Source: an uncultured Pedobacter sp. (GTDB taxonomy: Bacteria; Bacteroidota; Bacteroidia; Sphingobacteriales; Sphingobacteriaceae). Taken from it: a stretch of 64,000 nt of DNA. Below the pieces are notes generated by a model. It had not been told where the DNA came from. It did not search any database and saw only the letters and a program-made list of their open reading frames with translations. The stretch spans positions 27,392 to 91,391 of the forward strand of contig NZ_CAMLIG010000016.1 of NCBI RefSeq assembly GCF_946480185.1. Direction: 5' to 3'. Shown here piece after piece: positions 47,575 through 56,916 of the stretch. How positions within the stretch are numbered: the first letter of the stretch is position 1; every line of letters starts with the position of its first letter. The position numbers and the translations under genes are program-made.

Positions 47575-48972
47575 ATGAAGAAAATATCATTCTTGTTGTT
47601 CATTATAGGCTATTGTTCAAGCTTAACCTTTGCGGCCATTAAACTGCCGGCGTTAGTAGGCAACAACATGGTATTGCAACAGCAAGCAAACGTTAAAATT
47701 TGGGGCTGGGCAACGGCTAGCGGTAAAATATCTATATCAACATCGTGGGATAACAAAGTTTACCAAGCTACTACAAATAAAAATGGAGAGTGGGAAACAT
47801 CAGTAAAAACCCCAGTAGCCGGCGGTCCTTATAAAATTAAATTAAGCGGAGATGGGGAAGTGGCTTTGAACAATATTTTAATTGGAGAAGTTTGGGTTTG
47901 CTCTGGTCAATCAAATATGGAAATGGCTTTACGCGGAAACTCATCACCCATATTAAACGCCAATGAAATTATTTTGAATGCCGATCATCCGGACATTAGG
48001 CTTTTTAAGGTGAAGGAAGTAAGCTCAATTACACCCTTAAATGATGTAACAGGCCAATGGATCGAATCTACATCGGCCACAGCCAGAGAATTTAGTGCAA
48101 TTGGTTATCAATACGCAGAAATATTAAACAAAAAATTAAATGTTCCAATTGGGATGATCATGAGTACCGTTGGCGGAACAATGGTTGAAGCTTGGATGAG
48201 CAAACCTAGTTTGGAGGCGTATCCTGAAGTAAAAGTTCCAACTACTTTAGAAAATAACAAACATCCGCAAAGAGAACCAACTGTTCTTTTTAATGCAATG
48301 ATAGCCCCACTTCTAAAATACAATATTAAGGGAGTAATTTGGATGCAAGGAGAAAGTAACCGTAACGAGCCAGAGCTCTATGGCAAATTATTCCCTGTGA
48401 TGGTAAGCGATTGGCGCAAACAATGGGGACTTGGAGATTTCGCTTTTTACTATGCACAGATAGCGCCTTTTGGTTCAAGCGATACCAGCAGAAGTGGAGC
48501 TGGTGTAAGGGAAGCACAGTTGAAAGCAATAGATATTATCCCAAATAGTGGGATGGCGTGTTTGTTAGATGTGGGTATGGAAAACGACATCCATTTTATG
48601 AACAAAACCATTCCTGCGCAACGTTTGGCTTATTGGGGGTTGGGTAAAACTTATGGTATCGCTGGCATAGGCTACCAAAGCCCGAGGTATAAATCAATGA
48701 AAATTGATGGAAATAAAGCAATTTTGAATTTTGAGTATGCGCCTTATTTAACTAGTTACAGAAAACCATTGACTTTATTTGAAATCGCCGGCGATGATAA
48801 GGTTTTTCACCAAGCCAAGGCTTCGATTGATAAAAACACTGTTACTGTACGAAGTGATGAGGTTAAAAACCCGGTAGCAGTTAGGTATGCTTATAAAGAA
48901 TGGGTAATGGGCGAACTTTACAATAATGACGGTTTGCCTGCGTCTTCTTTCCGAACAGATAATTGGAAATAA
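47575..48972 (+). CDS. SGNH-fold O-acetylesterase (sialate O-acetylesterase-like)
   Basis: This 465-residue protein has a signal peptide ending LTFA (residue 20). It carries an N-terminal beta domain (GNNMVLQQQANVKIWGWATA, GKISISTSWDNKVYQATTNK) and an SGNH hydrolase domain with the nucleophile Ser110 in VCSGQSNMEMAL, the oxyanion Asn in MQGESNRNEP and the Asp-His pair in MENDIHFMNK. The family removes O-acetyl groups from sugars; the sialate name is historical, and plant polysaccharide deacetylation (as in CE20-type proteins) is more likely in a PUL. The product closely resembles the central domain of the large T9SS protein encoded at 61085-63616. Confidence 0.88.
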   Translation: MKKISFLLFIIGYCSSLTFAAIKLPALVGNNMVLQQQANVKIWGWATASGKISISTSWDNKVYQATTNKNGEWETSVKTPVAGGPYKIKLSGDGEVALNNILIGEVWVCSGQSNMEMALRGNSSPILNANEIILNADHPDIRLFKVKEVSSITPLNDVTGQWIESTSATAREFSAIGYQYAEILNKKLNVPIGMIMSTVGGTMVEAWMSKPSLEAYPEVKVPTTLENNKHPQREPTVLFNAMIAPLLKYNIKGVIWMQGESNRNEPELYGKLFPVMVSDWRKQWGLGDFAFYYAQIAPFGSSDTSRSGAGVREAQLKAIDIIPNSGMACLLDVGMENDIHFMNKTIPAQRLAYWGLGKTYGIAGIGYQSPRYKSMKIDGNKAILNFEYAPYLTSYRKPLTLFEIAGDDKVFHQAKASIDKNTVTVRSDEVKNPVAVRYAYKEWVMGELYNNDGLPASSFRTDNWK

Positions 48973-48973
48973 G

Positions 48974-49828
48974 ATGAGAAATAGACTAATAATAATCTTT
49001 TTATTGATTGCTGGGAGTGTCTGTGCTCAAAATCATCCAATTGAATTAAAACTTTGGAAAAATGAAATGCCTAATCAATTGGCAAAAAAGGAAGCCGGAA
49101 AAATTAAGGTTGACAGCAGTAAAAACATTATCAAGGTAACAGAAGTTACTGATCCATTAATAGCAGTTTACCGTCCTAAAACAAAATCAAATAAAGCGAC
49201 GGTAATCATTAATCCCGGTGGCGGACAAAAATATTTGTCTTGGAATTTAGAGGGAACCGAAATAGCAGATTGGTTAACTAATTTAGGTTATACGGCTGTT
49301 GTTTTGCAGTATCGAGTACCCAATAATCAAGTTGGGGCATTAAATGATTTGCATAGAGCTATAAAGATGATGCGCTACAATGCCTTAAAATTTAATATTG
49401 ATACCAATAAAATTGGCGTGATAGGTTTTTCTGCCGGAGGTAATTTAAGTGCCAGAGCAGCAACCGGTTTTAAACTAACACTTGGCGCGTTAAATGACGA
49501 TATCGATAAAATTTCATCACGACCAAATTTCGCTTTATTAGTATATCCAGGCTCTATGTCAACCGGTGAAGACCGCCATTTAATTCCACAGATTCCTGTC
49601 GATGCAGATACACCACCTGTTTTCATTTTTGTAGCATCAGACGATCCTTATAACATTCCGTTTAGTATGGGCATGGCTTTGCGGGCCAATAAAATTCCTT
49701 TTGAATTTCATGTGGTGCCCAAAGGCGGACATGGATATGGCTTGCGGAAAGGGAATCCGGCGGCAGAAGCTTGGCCAAGTTTAGCAGAAAGCTGGCTTAA
49801 CAACATTTTAAACTTAAATAATGATTGA
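48974..49828 (+). CDS. Alpha/beta-hydrolase carbohydrate esterase
   Basis: The frame is open from 48926, inside the previous gene, but the ATG at 48974 is the start: it lies one base after the preceding stop and gives a clean signal peptide (MRNRLIIIFLLIAGSVCAQ). The 284-residue protein has the oxyanion segment INPGGGQKYLSW, the nucleophile elbow GFSAGG with Ser153, an Asp at 223 or 224 (VASDDPYN) and His253 (PKGGHGYGL). This is the pattern of acetyl-xylan-esterase-like alpha/beta hydrolases. It probably removes acetyl or similar esters from imported oligosaccharides. It overlaps the CE15 gene by eight bases, so the two are translationally coupled. Confidence 0.87.
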   Translation: MRNRLIIIFLLIAGSVCAQNHPIELKLWKNEMPNQLAKKEAGKIKVDSSKNIIKVTEVTDPLIAVYRPKTKSNKATVIINPGGGQKYLSWNLEGTEIADWLTNLGYTAVVLQYRVPNNQVGALNDLHRAIKMMRYNALKFNIDTNKIGVIGFSAGGNLSARAATGFKLTLGALNDDIDKISSRPNFALLVYPGSMSTGEDRHLIPQIPVDADTPPVFIFVASDDPYNIPFSMGMALRANKIPFEFHVVPKGGHGYGLRKGNPAAEAWPSLAESWLNNILNLNND

Positions 49829-51095
49829 TCGCTCAAAAATAAAAGCAGTTTTTGTTGTACTATTGTGTTTGATGCTAACTGCTTTATCTGCCGAAATAAA
49901 AGCTCAAACTTTAAAAGAAGCGGAAGTGCCTGCTTACGTATTGCCATCATTAACTACTTTAAATAATGGAAAAGCAGTTAAAATATCAAAAGTTTGGGAA
50001 AACAAAAGACGAACCGAGATTATTAACCTTCTAAAAAAAGAAATGTACGGTCAGTCTCCAAAGCGCCCTAAAAGAATGGTGTTTAAGGTGTTTGATAATG
50101 ACAGTACCGCTTTAAACGGGAAAGCAACCAGAAAGCAAGTACGGGTAACTTTTGATAGCAGAGTTGACAGCGTGTATATGGATGTTTTAATCTACATCCC
50201 CAACAAAATTAAACAGCCAGCTCCGTTGATTTTAGGTTTAAATTTTGGCGGTAACCAGGAAGTTGTAAACGATCCAAATGTTAAAATCACACATAGTTGG
50301 GTAAGTAGAAAATCAAAAGGTGTGGTAAATAATCACGCTACCGTTGTGTCTAGAGGTTATTCTACAGAGGCTTTTCCGGTAGAACGTATGATTGACGAAG
50401 GTTATGCTGCTGCAACAATTTATGCAGGGGATATTGATCCAGATTATTTTAACCTCACCAACGCTGTTCAGTCCTTATATCCAAAATTGCAAAAGCGAAA
50501 AGATAATTTTAGTACCATTGGTGCTTGGGCTTGGGGATTAAGCAGAGCGATGGATTATTTTGAAACAGATAAACAGATAAATGCGAAAAAGGTGGTTTTA
50601 ACAGGTTTATCAAGGATGGGAAAAGCATCTTTGTGGGCAGGCGCTTTAGATCAACGTTTTGCGGTTTTAATCAGTACCGAAGCTGGAAAAGGGGGCGATG
50701 CACTTTTTAAACGAGAATTTGGCGAATCCGTTGATAGAATTAGTAAAGTTTTTCCCCAATGGTTTTGCCATAATTTCGCTAAATACGCAAATCATGTTCC
50801 TGATATGCCGTTTGACCAGCACATGGTATTGGCTTTAATTGCACCGCGTCCGCTTTACGTAGGTGCGGCCGAAGAAGATTTAAACGAGGATCCAAAAGGA
50901 GAATTTTTAGCATTAAAAGCTACAGAGCCAATTTATAAACTATTTGGTTTTGATGGTTTGCCTGTTAATTCCTTTCCAAAAGTTAGCCAACCCGCAACTT
51001 CAGAAAAAATGGGATTTCATTTAAGACCGGGCGGCCACGGTATTACAAAGTATGATTGGGACAATTATTTTTTGTTTTTGAAAACACGATTATAA
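49821..51095 (+). CDS. CE15 family glucuronoyl methylesterase
   Basis: This 424-residue protein cleaves esters on the carboxyl group of glucuronic acid (methyl esters or links to lignin alcohols). It has a signal peptide ending EIKAQ (residue 29). The serine elbow is TGLSRMGKASLWAGA with Ser264, a form of the CE15 motif GxSRxGK. Other family residues are Glu287 in STEAGKGG, the segment FPQWFCHNF (312-320), Asp353 in AEEDLNEDP and His406 in LRPGGHGIT. The start overlaps the preceding esterase gene (ATGATTGA). It shows that the target polysaccharide carries esterified glucuronate. Confidence 0.9.
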   Translation: MIDRSKIKAVFVVLLCLMLTALSAEIKAQTLKEAEVPAYVLPSLTTLNNGKAVKISKVWENKRRTEIINLLKKEMYGQSPKRPKRMVFKVFDNDSTALNGKATRKQVRVTFDSRVDSVYMDVLIYIPNKIKQPAPLILGLNFGGNQEVVNDPNVKITHSWVSRKSKGVVNNHATVVSRGYSTEAFPVERMIDEGYAAATIYAGDIDPDYFNLTNAVQSLYPKLQKRKDNFSTIGAWAWGLSRAMDYFETDKQINAKKVVLTGLSRMGKASLWAGALDQRFAVLISTEAGKGGDALFKREFGESVDRISKVFPQWFCHNFAKYANHVPDMPFDQHMVLALIAPRPLYVGAAEEDLNEDPKGEFLALKATEPIYKLFGFDGLPVNSFPKVSQPATSEKMGFHLRPGGHGITKYDWDNYFLFLKTRL

Positions 51096-51137
51096 TTTTA
51101 CTAATTCGCAAAGTAAAAACTATGAAATTTAGCTATC

Positions 51138-54100
51138 TTGTTTCCATTAATTAAACCAATTCATTCGCTGAATAAACTTTTTTTTGTGAATAAAATAGCT
51201 AAAGTAATTTTTTGCTGTTCCTTATTTTTTTTTAATCTGGGGCATGTTCTTGGGCAAACTCAGCCCATTAAATTTAAGCATTTAACCATTAATGATGGGC
51301 TTTCTCAAAATACAGTTTATTGCACTTTTCAGGATAAAAAAGGTTTTATTTGGGTAGGTACAGAGGATGGTTTAAACCGTTTTGACGGTACCGATTGGTT
51401 GATATTTAAACACGATATCAATAACAAAACAAGTTTAAGCAATAACCAAGTCAACGCAATTGAGCAAGCAGAAGATGGCAGTTTGATTATTGCTACGGCA
51501 GATGGTCTAAATATTTATGATCCGGCTAAAAACGTTTTTCGAAGAGTAAACCTTCACACTTCAAAAGAGCAGAACAATGACTTTGTGAGCTCCGTAATGA
51601 AGGATAGCAATGGGAGATTTTGGATAGGGAGCAGAAAAGGTTTAACACTACTGAAAAAAGATAAATCGGCAGTAGAACAATCTTTCAGATACGTTACAAA
51701 AAACAAAGGGCTGAATTCTGAGAAGGTGCTAAACACTTTTGAATCTGCCAATCATCGTTTATGGGTAAATACAGAAGACGGTTTAAAACTGTTTAATATG
51801 CAGGCTTTACGCTTTGAACCCTTGCCATCTGCAATTGCAAAAAATAGCGAACTTAGCGAAGGGAACGTGAGAGCGATAAAGCAGGATGATCAAAATAATT
51901 TTTGGTTTGGGACCGAAGCAAGCGGCCTTTTTTACTATGATATTGTAAAACATTCGATAACAAACTACCGAAACAATCCGGTGCTAAACAGCATTGCCTC
52001 AAACGTTGTAAGAGATATTTTCTTTTATTCCACAAATGAAATGTGGATTGGTACAAGAGATGGTTTAAGCATCTTTGACTTACAGACGCAACGTTTCCGC
52101 AATTATGTCTATGATAAATATAATCCATATAGTCTGTCGCATAACTCTGTCCGAAATTTTTTAAAAGACGAAGCAGGTAGCATTTGGCTTGGAACGTATG
52201 CTGGGGGCTTAAATGTATTTTATGAGAGTAGCCGGAACTTCAGTTATCTAGGCGAAAAATTGGGAAACGATCTAGGATTAAACCATCGTGTCGTAAGCGC
52301 TATACACCATGAACCAAATGGTGGGTTATGGATAGGTACAGAAGGAGGAGGATTAAACTATATACATAGAGCTAGGGGCATCAGTCGTTTTTTTCCAATT
52401 ATTAATTTAGCAAATAACGGTAGCAATATTGTAAAGTGTATGGTTGATGATGGAAAAGGTAAAATTTGGTTAGGTACCTACAACGGCATCAATATTTTTG
52501 ATAAGCAAACGCAACATTATAGCAGTCTGCTTAAGTCAAACGGAAATTTAAATTCGGTAGGAAATTATCAAATTCATGATATTATTTTAGACGGCACTAC
52601 GGCTTATATCGCTACTAACGGCAAAGGACTTTTAATTTATACCCCAACAGTTGTACAAACGTTTCTGTATGACCAAAAAGATAATCATAGTATTAGTTCT
52701 AACAACCTCATGTCGCTTTTAAAGATTGGTAACACTCTTTGGATTGGTTCGCAACGTGGTCTTAACCGATATAATATTAATCAAAAAAGTTTTATTCAGT
52801 TTTTGCATGATGATGATAAACCAGGTTCATTATCGTCTAATTCTATTTTGTGTTTGTATCGTGATGCAGATGCTAACTTATGGGTGGGTACGGAAGGAGG
52901 AGGGCTAAATTATCTGGATGCCAAAAATAATAGATTTAGGGCAATCACTACCAAAAATGGTTTATCAAACAATGTGGTGCATAGTCTGATACAAGATAAT
53001 GAAGGTTTTTTGTGGGCTAGCACTAATAAAGGACTCTCGAAAATTAATATACAAGCTTTTTTACAGGATTCGCTTAACTTTCAGATTAAAAATTATAATG
53101 TATCAGACGGCTTGCAAAGTAACCAGTTTTCAAACGGTGCGGTTGAAAAGGGTACAAATGGCGAATTACTTTTCGGAGGAATTAATGGTATTACCTTTTT
53201 TTTTCCATCAAAGATTATAGCAAACAATTTTAAGCCAAGGGTAGTATTAACGGATTTTTATATACGCAACAAGGAAGTTTCTCTTGATTCTGAAGATTCG
53301 CCTTTAGATAAACAGATAGAGGAGACCAACGAAATTGTACTAAGCGCAGATCAGGCTTATTTTACAATCAAGTATGCGGCGTTAAATTATATAAATCCCG
53401 AAAAAAATCAATACGCATTTAAGCTGGAGGGTTTTAATAACGAAGACTGGAACGAAGTTGGTAACCAGCGTACTGCAACCTATACAAATTTAAGCGCCGG
53501 CAATTATATTTTTAAAGTTAGGGCTGCTAATAACGACGGTATCTGGAACAATCAAATCAGAACGTTGAAGATAAAAATTTTGCCCCCTTTCTGGAAAACC
53601 TGGTGGGCATATTTTTTGTATTTCTTGACAGTAATAGGGCTTTTATATACTTATTACATCTATTCTATCCGTACAGCCAAATTAAAAAATCAGCTGGCCT
53701 ATGAGTACAAAACACATGAAAAAGATCAGGAACTTGCACAGCGCAAGCTGGCTTTTTTTACTAATATTTCCCATGAGATTAAAACGCCTCTTACCTTAAT
53801 TTTGGCGCCGGTTGAAAAGCTTATCGAGATGAATGCTGGCAACAACTTGGTGCAAAACCAGCTGGCATTAATGCAGAGAAACGGCGAGCGTTTGGTACGG
53901 TTGATTAACCAGTTGCTTGATTTTAGAAAATTTGAAAGCGGCAAAATGAGATTAAAGGCCGCGGAAGGTAACATGGTAAGATTTATTAAAGAGGTAGTAA
54001 TGGCATTTGATTCTTATGCCAAGTATTTAAAAATCAACCTTACCGTTGATGCACAATCGAACAGTATCAAAGCCTATTTTGATCGTGATAATTTCGAAAA

Positions 54101-55349
54101 AATTATTTATAATCTGCTTTCAAACGCGTTAAAATTTACACCAGAGGGTGGGACCGTAAGGGTTGGGATACGAGAGGAAATTAAGGAAGGCGAGGATGGA
54201 TTTGTGTGTATATCTGTTGAAGATAACGGAAAAGGAATTCCGGAAAATTATTTGGGAAAGATATTCGGTGAGTTTGATCATTCTAACAATGATGGCGATA
54301 ATCCATTAGGATCTGGTATTGGTCTGGCTTTTACTAAGGCTTTAGTACAGTTACATCATGGGACGATTAGCGTACATAGTGAGGAGACAACCCGTGAAAA
54401 CAAAGGTTTTACTAAATTTACAGTTAAAATTCCTATCGGAAGAAAACACTTGTCCGAAGACGAAATCATCGAAAATTATAAAACAAGTGAAGATATAAAG
54501 CGCTATAGTGTTGATGAAGGAAATATCGGCAACAGCCTATTAGTTGAAGAAAGGAAGCAGAGGTTTTTAGCAGAAGCTGGTAATGAATCTCCAATTATCT
54601 TAATTGTTGAAGACAATGCTGATGTACGTGATTTTTTAGAGAATCATTTCAAAGCATCTTTTAATGTACATACGGCAGAAAATGGCAGAATTGGATTAGA
54701 AAAGGCTTTAGATCTGATTCCGGATATTATTATAAGTGATGTAATGATGCCAGAAATGACGGGAACTGAATTATGTAACGAGATTAAGTCAAATCAGGCT
54801 ACCAGCCATATTCCCGTAATTCTATTAACCGCTCGTACACCTCTTATTTTTAAGATAGAGGGTCTAGAAACTGGAGCCGACGATTATATTACCAAACCTT
54901 TTAGTATCAAGGTAGTTGAAACCAGAGTATGGAACTTGTTAGAGCTTAGACGGCAGTTAAGAGAACGATATCGCAAAGAAATTGCATTGGAACCAAAAAA
55001 TATTGCTTTAAGCTCTCCCGACGAAAAATTTATTGAAAAAGTGATGAAGTTTATTGAGGAAAACTTAGGTGAACCCACTTTAAATGTGGAGGCATTAGGA
55101 AAGGAAGTGGGAATGAGCAGGGTGACACTTTACCGTAAAATTAAGGCTTTAACGAACCAAACCACTATCGAGATTATTAGAAATGTGAGGATAAAAAGGG
55201 CCGCACAGTTATTGGAAACCAAACATTATAATGTAAGCGAAGTAGCTTATATGGTTGGTTTTACTGATTTAGATTATTTTAGAAAATGCTTTAAAGAGCA
55301 ATTTAAGAAAACCCCAAAAGATTACAGTGCTGCAAGCGGAGATGAGTAA
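51138..55349 (+). CDS. Hybrid two-component system regulator (HTCS)
   Basis: This 1403-residue one-protein signalling system has all HTCS parts in order. The periplasmic propeller covers about 40-740 (GFIWVGTEDGLNRFDG, FWIGSRKGLTLL, LWVGTEGGGLNYLDA), followed by a Y_Y_Y domain (about 750-815, GNYIFKVRAANNDGIWNNQI) and a membrane span (about 823-845). The histidine kinase has LAFFTNISHEIKTPLTLILA (His about 880) and ATP-binding segments DNGKGIP and GSGIGLAF. The receiver has IIISDVMMPEMTGTE (Asp about 1200). An AraC-type HTH ends the protein (EVAYMVGFTDLDYFRKCFKE). It should bind an oligosaccharide and activate PUL promoters. The start is uncertain: TTG 51138 is the frame's first start, GTG 51186 gives a cleaner signal peptide (NKIAKVIFCCSLFFFNLG), and no ATG precedes the mature region in frame. 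Confidence 0.93.
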   Translation: MFPLIKPIHSLNKLFFVNKIAKVIFCCSLFFFNLGHVLGQTQPIKFKHLTINDGLSQNTVYCTFQDKKGFIWVGTEDGLNRFDGTDWLIFKHDINNKTSLSNNQVNAIEQAEDGSLIIATADGLNIYDPAKNVFRRVNLHTSKEQNNDFVSSVMKDSNGRFWIGSRKGLTLLKKDKSAVEQSFRYVTKNKGLNSEKVLNTFESANHRLWVNTEDGLKLFNMQALRFEPLPSAIAKNSELSEGNVRAIKQDDQNNFWFGTEASGLFYYDIVKHSITNYRNNPVLNSIASNVVRDIFFYSTNEMWIGTRDGLSIFDLQTQRFRNYVYDKYNPYSLSHNSVRNFLKDEAGSIWLGTYAGGLNVFYESSRNFSYLGEKLGNDLGLNHRVVSAIHHEPNGGLWIGTEGGGLNYIHRARGISRFFPIINLANNGSNIVKCMVDDGKGKIWLGTYNGINIFDKQTQHYSSLLKSNGNLNSVGNYQIHDIILDGTTAYIATNGKGLLIYTPTVVQTFLYDQKDNHSISSNNLMSLLKIGNTLWIGSQRGLNRYNINQKSFIQFLHDDDKPGSLSSNSILCLYRDADANLWVGTEGGGLNYLDAKNNRFRAITTKNGLSNNVVHSLIQDNEGFLWASTNKGLSKINIQAFLQDSLNFQIKNYNVSDGLQSNQFSNGAVEKGTNGELLFGGINGITFFFPSKIIANNFKPRVVLTDFYIRNKEVSLDSEDSPLDKQIEETNEIVLSADQAYFTIKYAALNYINPEKNQYAFKLEGFNNEDWNEVGNQRTATYTNLSAGNYIFKVRAANNDGIWNNQIRTLKIKILPPFWKTWWAYFLYFLTVIGLLYTYYIYSIRTAKLKNQLAYEYKTHEKDQELAQRKLAFFTNISHEIKTPLTLILAPVEKLIEMNAGNNLVQNQLALMQRNGERLVRLINQLLDFRKFESGKMRLKAAEGNMVRFIKEVVMAFDSYAKYLKINLTVDAQSNSIKAYFDRDNFEKIIYNLLSNALKFTPEGGTVRVGIREEIKEGEDGFVCISVEDNGKGIPENYLGKIFGEFDHSNNDGDNPLGSGIGLAFTKALVQLHHGTISVHSEETTRENKGFTKFTVKIPIGRKHLSEDEIIENYKTSEDIKRYSVDEGNIGNSLLVEERKQRFLAEAGNESPIILIVEDNADVRDFLENHFKASFNVHTAENGRIGLEKALDLIPDIIISDVMMPEMTGTELCNEIKSNQATSHIPVILLTARTPLIFKIEGLETGADDYITKPFSIKVVETRVWNLLELRRQLRERYRKEIALEPKNIALSSPDEKFIEKVMKFIEENLGEPTLNVEALGKEVGMSRVTLYRKIKALTNQTTIEIIRNVRIKRAAQLLETKHYNVSEVAYMVGFTDLDYFRKCFKEQFKKTPKDYSAASGDE

Positions 55350-55384
55350 ATTTTTTATCCTCGTCTCTCTCCTAGTGTCCGTCC

Positions 55385-55498
55385 TCGACGCTGTGAGAGA
55401 TCTGTAAGTTTCTTTGCACAGGCCTTATTTTTCTGGCTGTGGTTTTAAAAAGGGTTCTATCCTTTTTAGCTTACAGATTTCTCCTCGTACTTCGTCGA
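55385..55498. repeat. Multi-hairpin palindromic intergenic element
   Basis: The left arm TCGACG..GAGAGATCTGTAAG (55385-55408) is an imperfect inverted repeat of CTTACAGATTTCTC..TCGTCGA (55470-55498). Between the arms lie two smaller hairpins: CACAGGCC with GGCTGTG (55417-55441) and AAAAAGG with CCTTTTT (55447-55467). The T-rich stems could also terminate the HTCS transcript. The arms resemble palindromic intergenic repeats that are dispersed in Bacteroidota genomes, but copy number cannot be judged from one window. Confidence 0.55.
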
Positions 55499-55524
55499 AA
55501 TGGCGGGTTAAAAATATAAGCAAA

Positions 55525-55550
55525 CAAAAAACGCCCCCAAAAGGGAGCGT
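55525..55550 (-). terminator. Intrinsic terminator of the minus-strand operon
   Basis: ACGCCCCCAAAAGGGAGCGT (55531-55550) folds as ACGC/GCGT and CCC/GGG pairs around AAAA. On the minus strand it is followed by TTTTTTG (complement of 55530-55525 plus the next base). It lies 27 bases beyond the stop of the minus-strand gene ending at 55577, so it ends that operon. The plus strand has only CTTT after the stem. Confidence 0.8.
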
Positions 55551-55576
55551 CTTTAGAAGAAGCAATTATTTAAAAT

Positions 55577-56869
55577 TTATTGGAAGATAAATTTCTTAGT
55601 TAATGTTACGCCATCTAACTTTAAGCTTGCAATGTGCAAACCTGCACCGGCGCTTAAGCTGTTTAAGCTTATCTCGTTATTGCCTGCTTGTAGAGCCACA
55701 TTTTTGCTGGCCAAAGTTCTTCCGTTAGCATCATAAATGTTAAGCATTGCTTCCCCATTTTGATTGGCATAAACGTTTACTTTAATCTGTCCGCTTGCTC
55801 TATTGGCATAAACAGAAAGGTCTGCCGGTTCGCCATTTACAGTTACAACCACTGGTCCGAATTCTTCGCTTTTGCCATTATTATCTACCTGGTTTAGCTT
55901 ATAATAATTTGCGCCCTTAGCTGCATTTTTATCCAGGTATGAATAATTTAAGGTAGCATCAGAATTTCCGTTACCTGCTACTGCTACTTCGCCAATTTTA
56001 CTAAAGCTTTTACCATCTTCGGAGCGCAATACATCAAAATGATTATTGTCTTTTTCAGAAGCGGTTGTCCAACTTAATTGTGCGCCGTTTAAAGTACTTT
56101 TTCCTGTGAAAGAAGAAAGTTTGACAGGAAGTGGTTCTACTGCTTTAGCTGACAAATTATCAATAGCAAAACTTGGTTTTTCTGATCCCGCTGGAGCTGG
56201 GCTAACCACATTTGTTTTATAATCCCTCATTACAAATCTGATTTGAAGATTAGCAACATTACTGGCTTCTTGAGGCAAAACAAAGGTCAATGATTTTGGA
56301 TTTACCCCTGTGGTTCCAGTAGTATTAATTGGCGCTTCTGCATTATTAATAAACTCATTATCTATCAGTGTATAAGCGGTTGACGTCGAAGCCGCATCTC
56401 TCCACATTACAGCAACACCAAATTTATAATCATTTGTAGGTGTAGTTTCCCCTCCATCATATAAATTTCTCATTACCACCGCATCAAATTTCAGCTCAAC
56501 ACGTTTTGTGGTAGGGATGTTCGTAGTGTTTAATGCCCAAATAAAACCATAGTCATTTACGGCGTTCGAAAACCATCCTATTTTTCCATCATAGTTGTAA
56601 ATACCAGAAACGCCTGTGGACGCGTCTCCAGAACCGTTCAGCGATATGTTTGTATTCGTAGCATTCAATCTTCCAGCCGAACTTGGTGAAGATGCAGAAA
56701 CACGTACGCCCTGTATTCCTGCTGGGTAAGGGTCGTTTACTGCGGAAGAAGTATTAAAAAGGGAAAAATCTTGCGTAAGAGCCGAAGTCGTAGGTACGGT
56801 CTGCGGTGTTTGAGCAAAGGCTCCAATTGTTAAGGCCATTAAGCCTGTTGTCAGTAAGTTTTTTTTCAT
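55577..56869 (-). CDS. T9SS-exported protein with unrecognised beta-rich domain
   Basis: This 430-residue protein has a signal peptide MKKNLLTTGLMALTIGAFAQ. Residues about 25-240 are beta-rich (VELKFDAVVMRNLYDGGETT, LQIRFVMRDYKTNVVSPAPA) and end in SFAIDNLSAKAV, the kind of ending seen in jelly-roll carbohydrate-binding domains. An adaptor follows (LPVKLSSFTGKSTLNGAQLS, WTTASEKDNNHFDVL), then a T9SS type A sorting domain (about 350-430, IKVNVYANQNGEAMLNIYDA to TLTKKFIFQ). It is the last gene of the minus-strand operon and is probably a surface glycan-binding or accessory protein. No catalytic motif is visible. Confidence 0.78.
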   Translation of the reverse strand: MKKNLLTTGLMALTIGAFAQTPQTVPTTSALTQDFSLFNTSSAVNDPYPAGIQGVRVSASSPSSAGRLNATNTNISLNGSGDASTGVSGIYNYDGKIGWFSNAVNDYGFIWALNTTNIPTTKRVELKFDAVVMRNLYDGGETTPTNDYKFGVAVMWRDAASTSTAYTLIDNEFINNAEAPINTTGTTGVNPKSLTFVLPQEASNVANLQIRFVMRDYKTNVVSPAPAGSEKPSFAIDNLSAKAVEPLPVKLSSFTGKSTLNGAQLSWTTASEKDNNHFDVLRSEDGKSFSKIGEVAVAGNGNSDATLNYSYLDKNAAKGANYYKLNQVDNNGKSEEFGPVVVTVNGEPADLSVYANRASGQIKVNVYANQNGEAMLNIYDANGRTLASKNVALQAGNNEISLNSLSAGAGLHIASLKLDGVTLTKKFIFQ

Positions 56870-56916
56870 GATTTTTTGTTTTTTATATTAATACTAATTT
56901 GTTTTTTTATTGTAAA

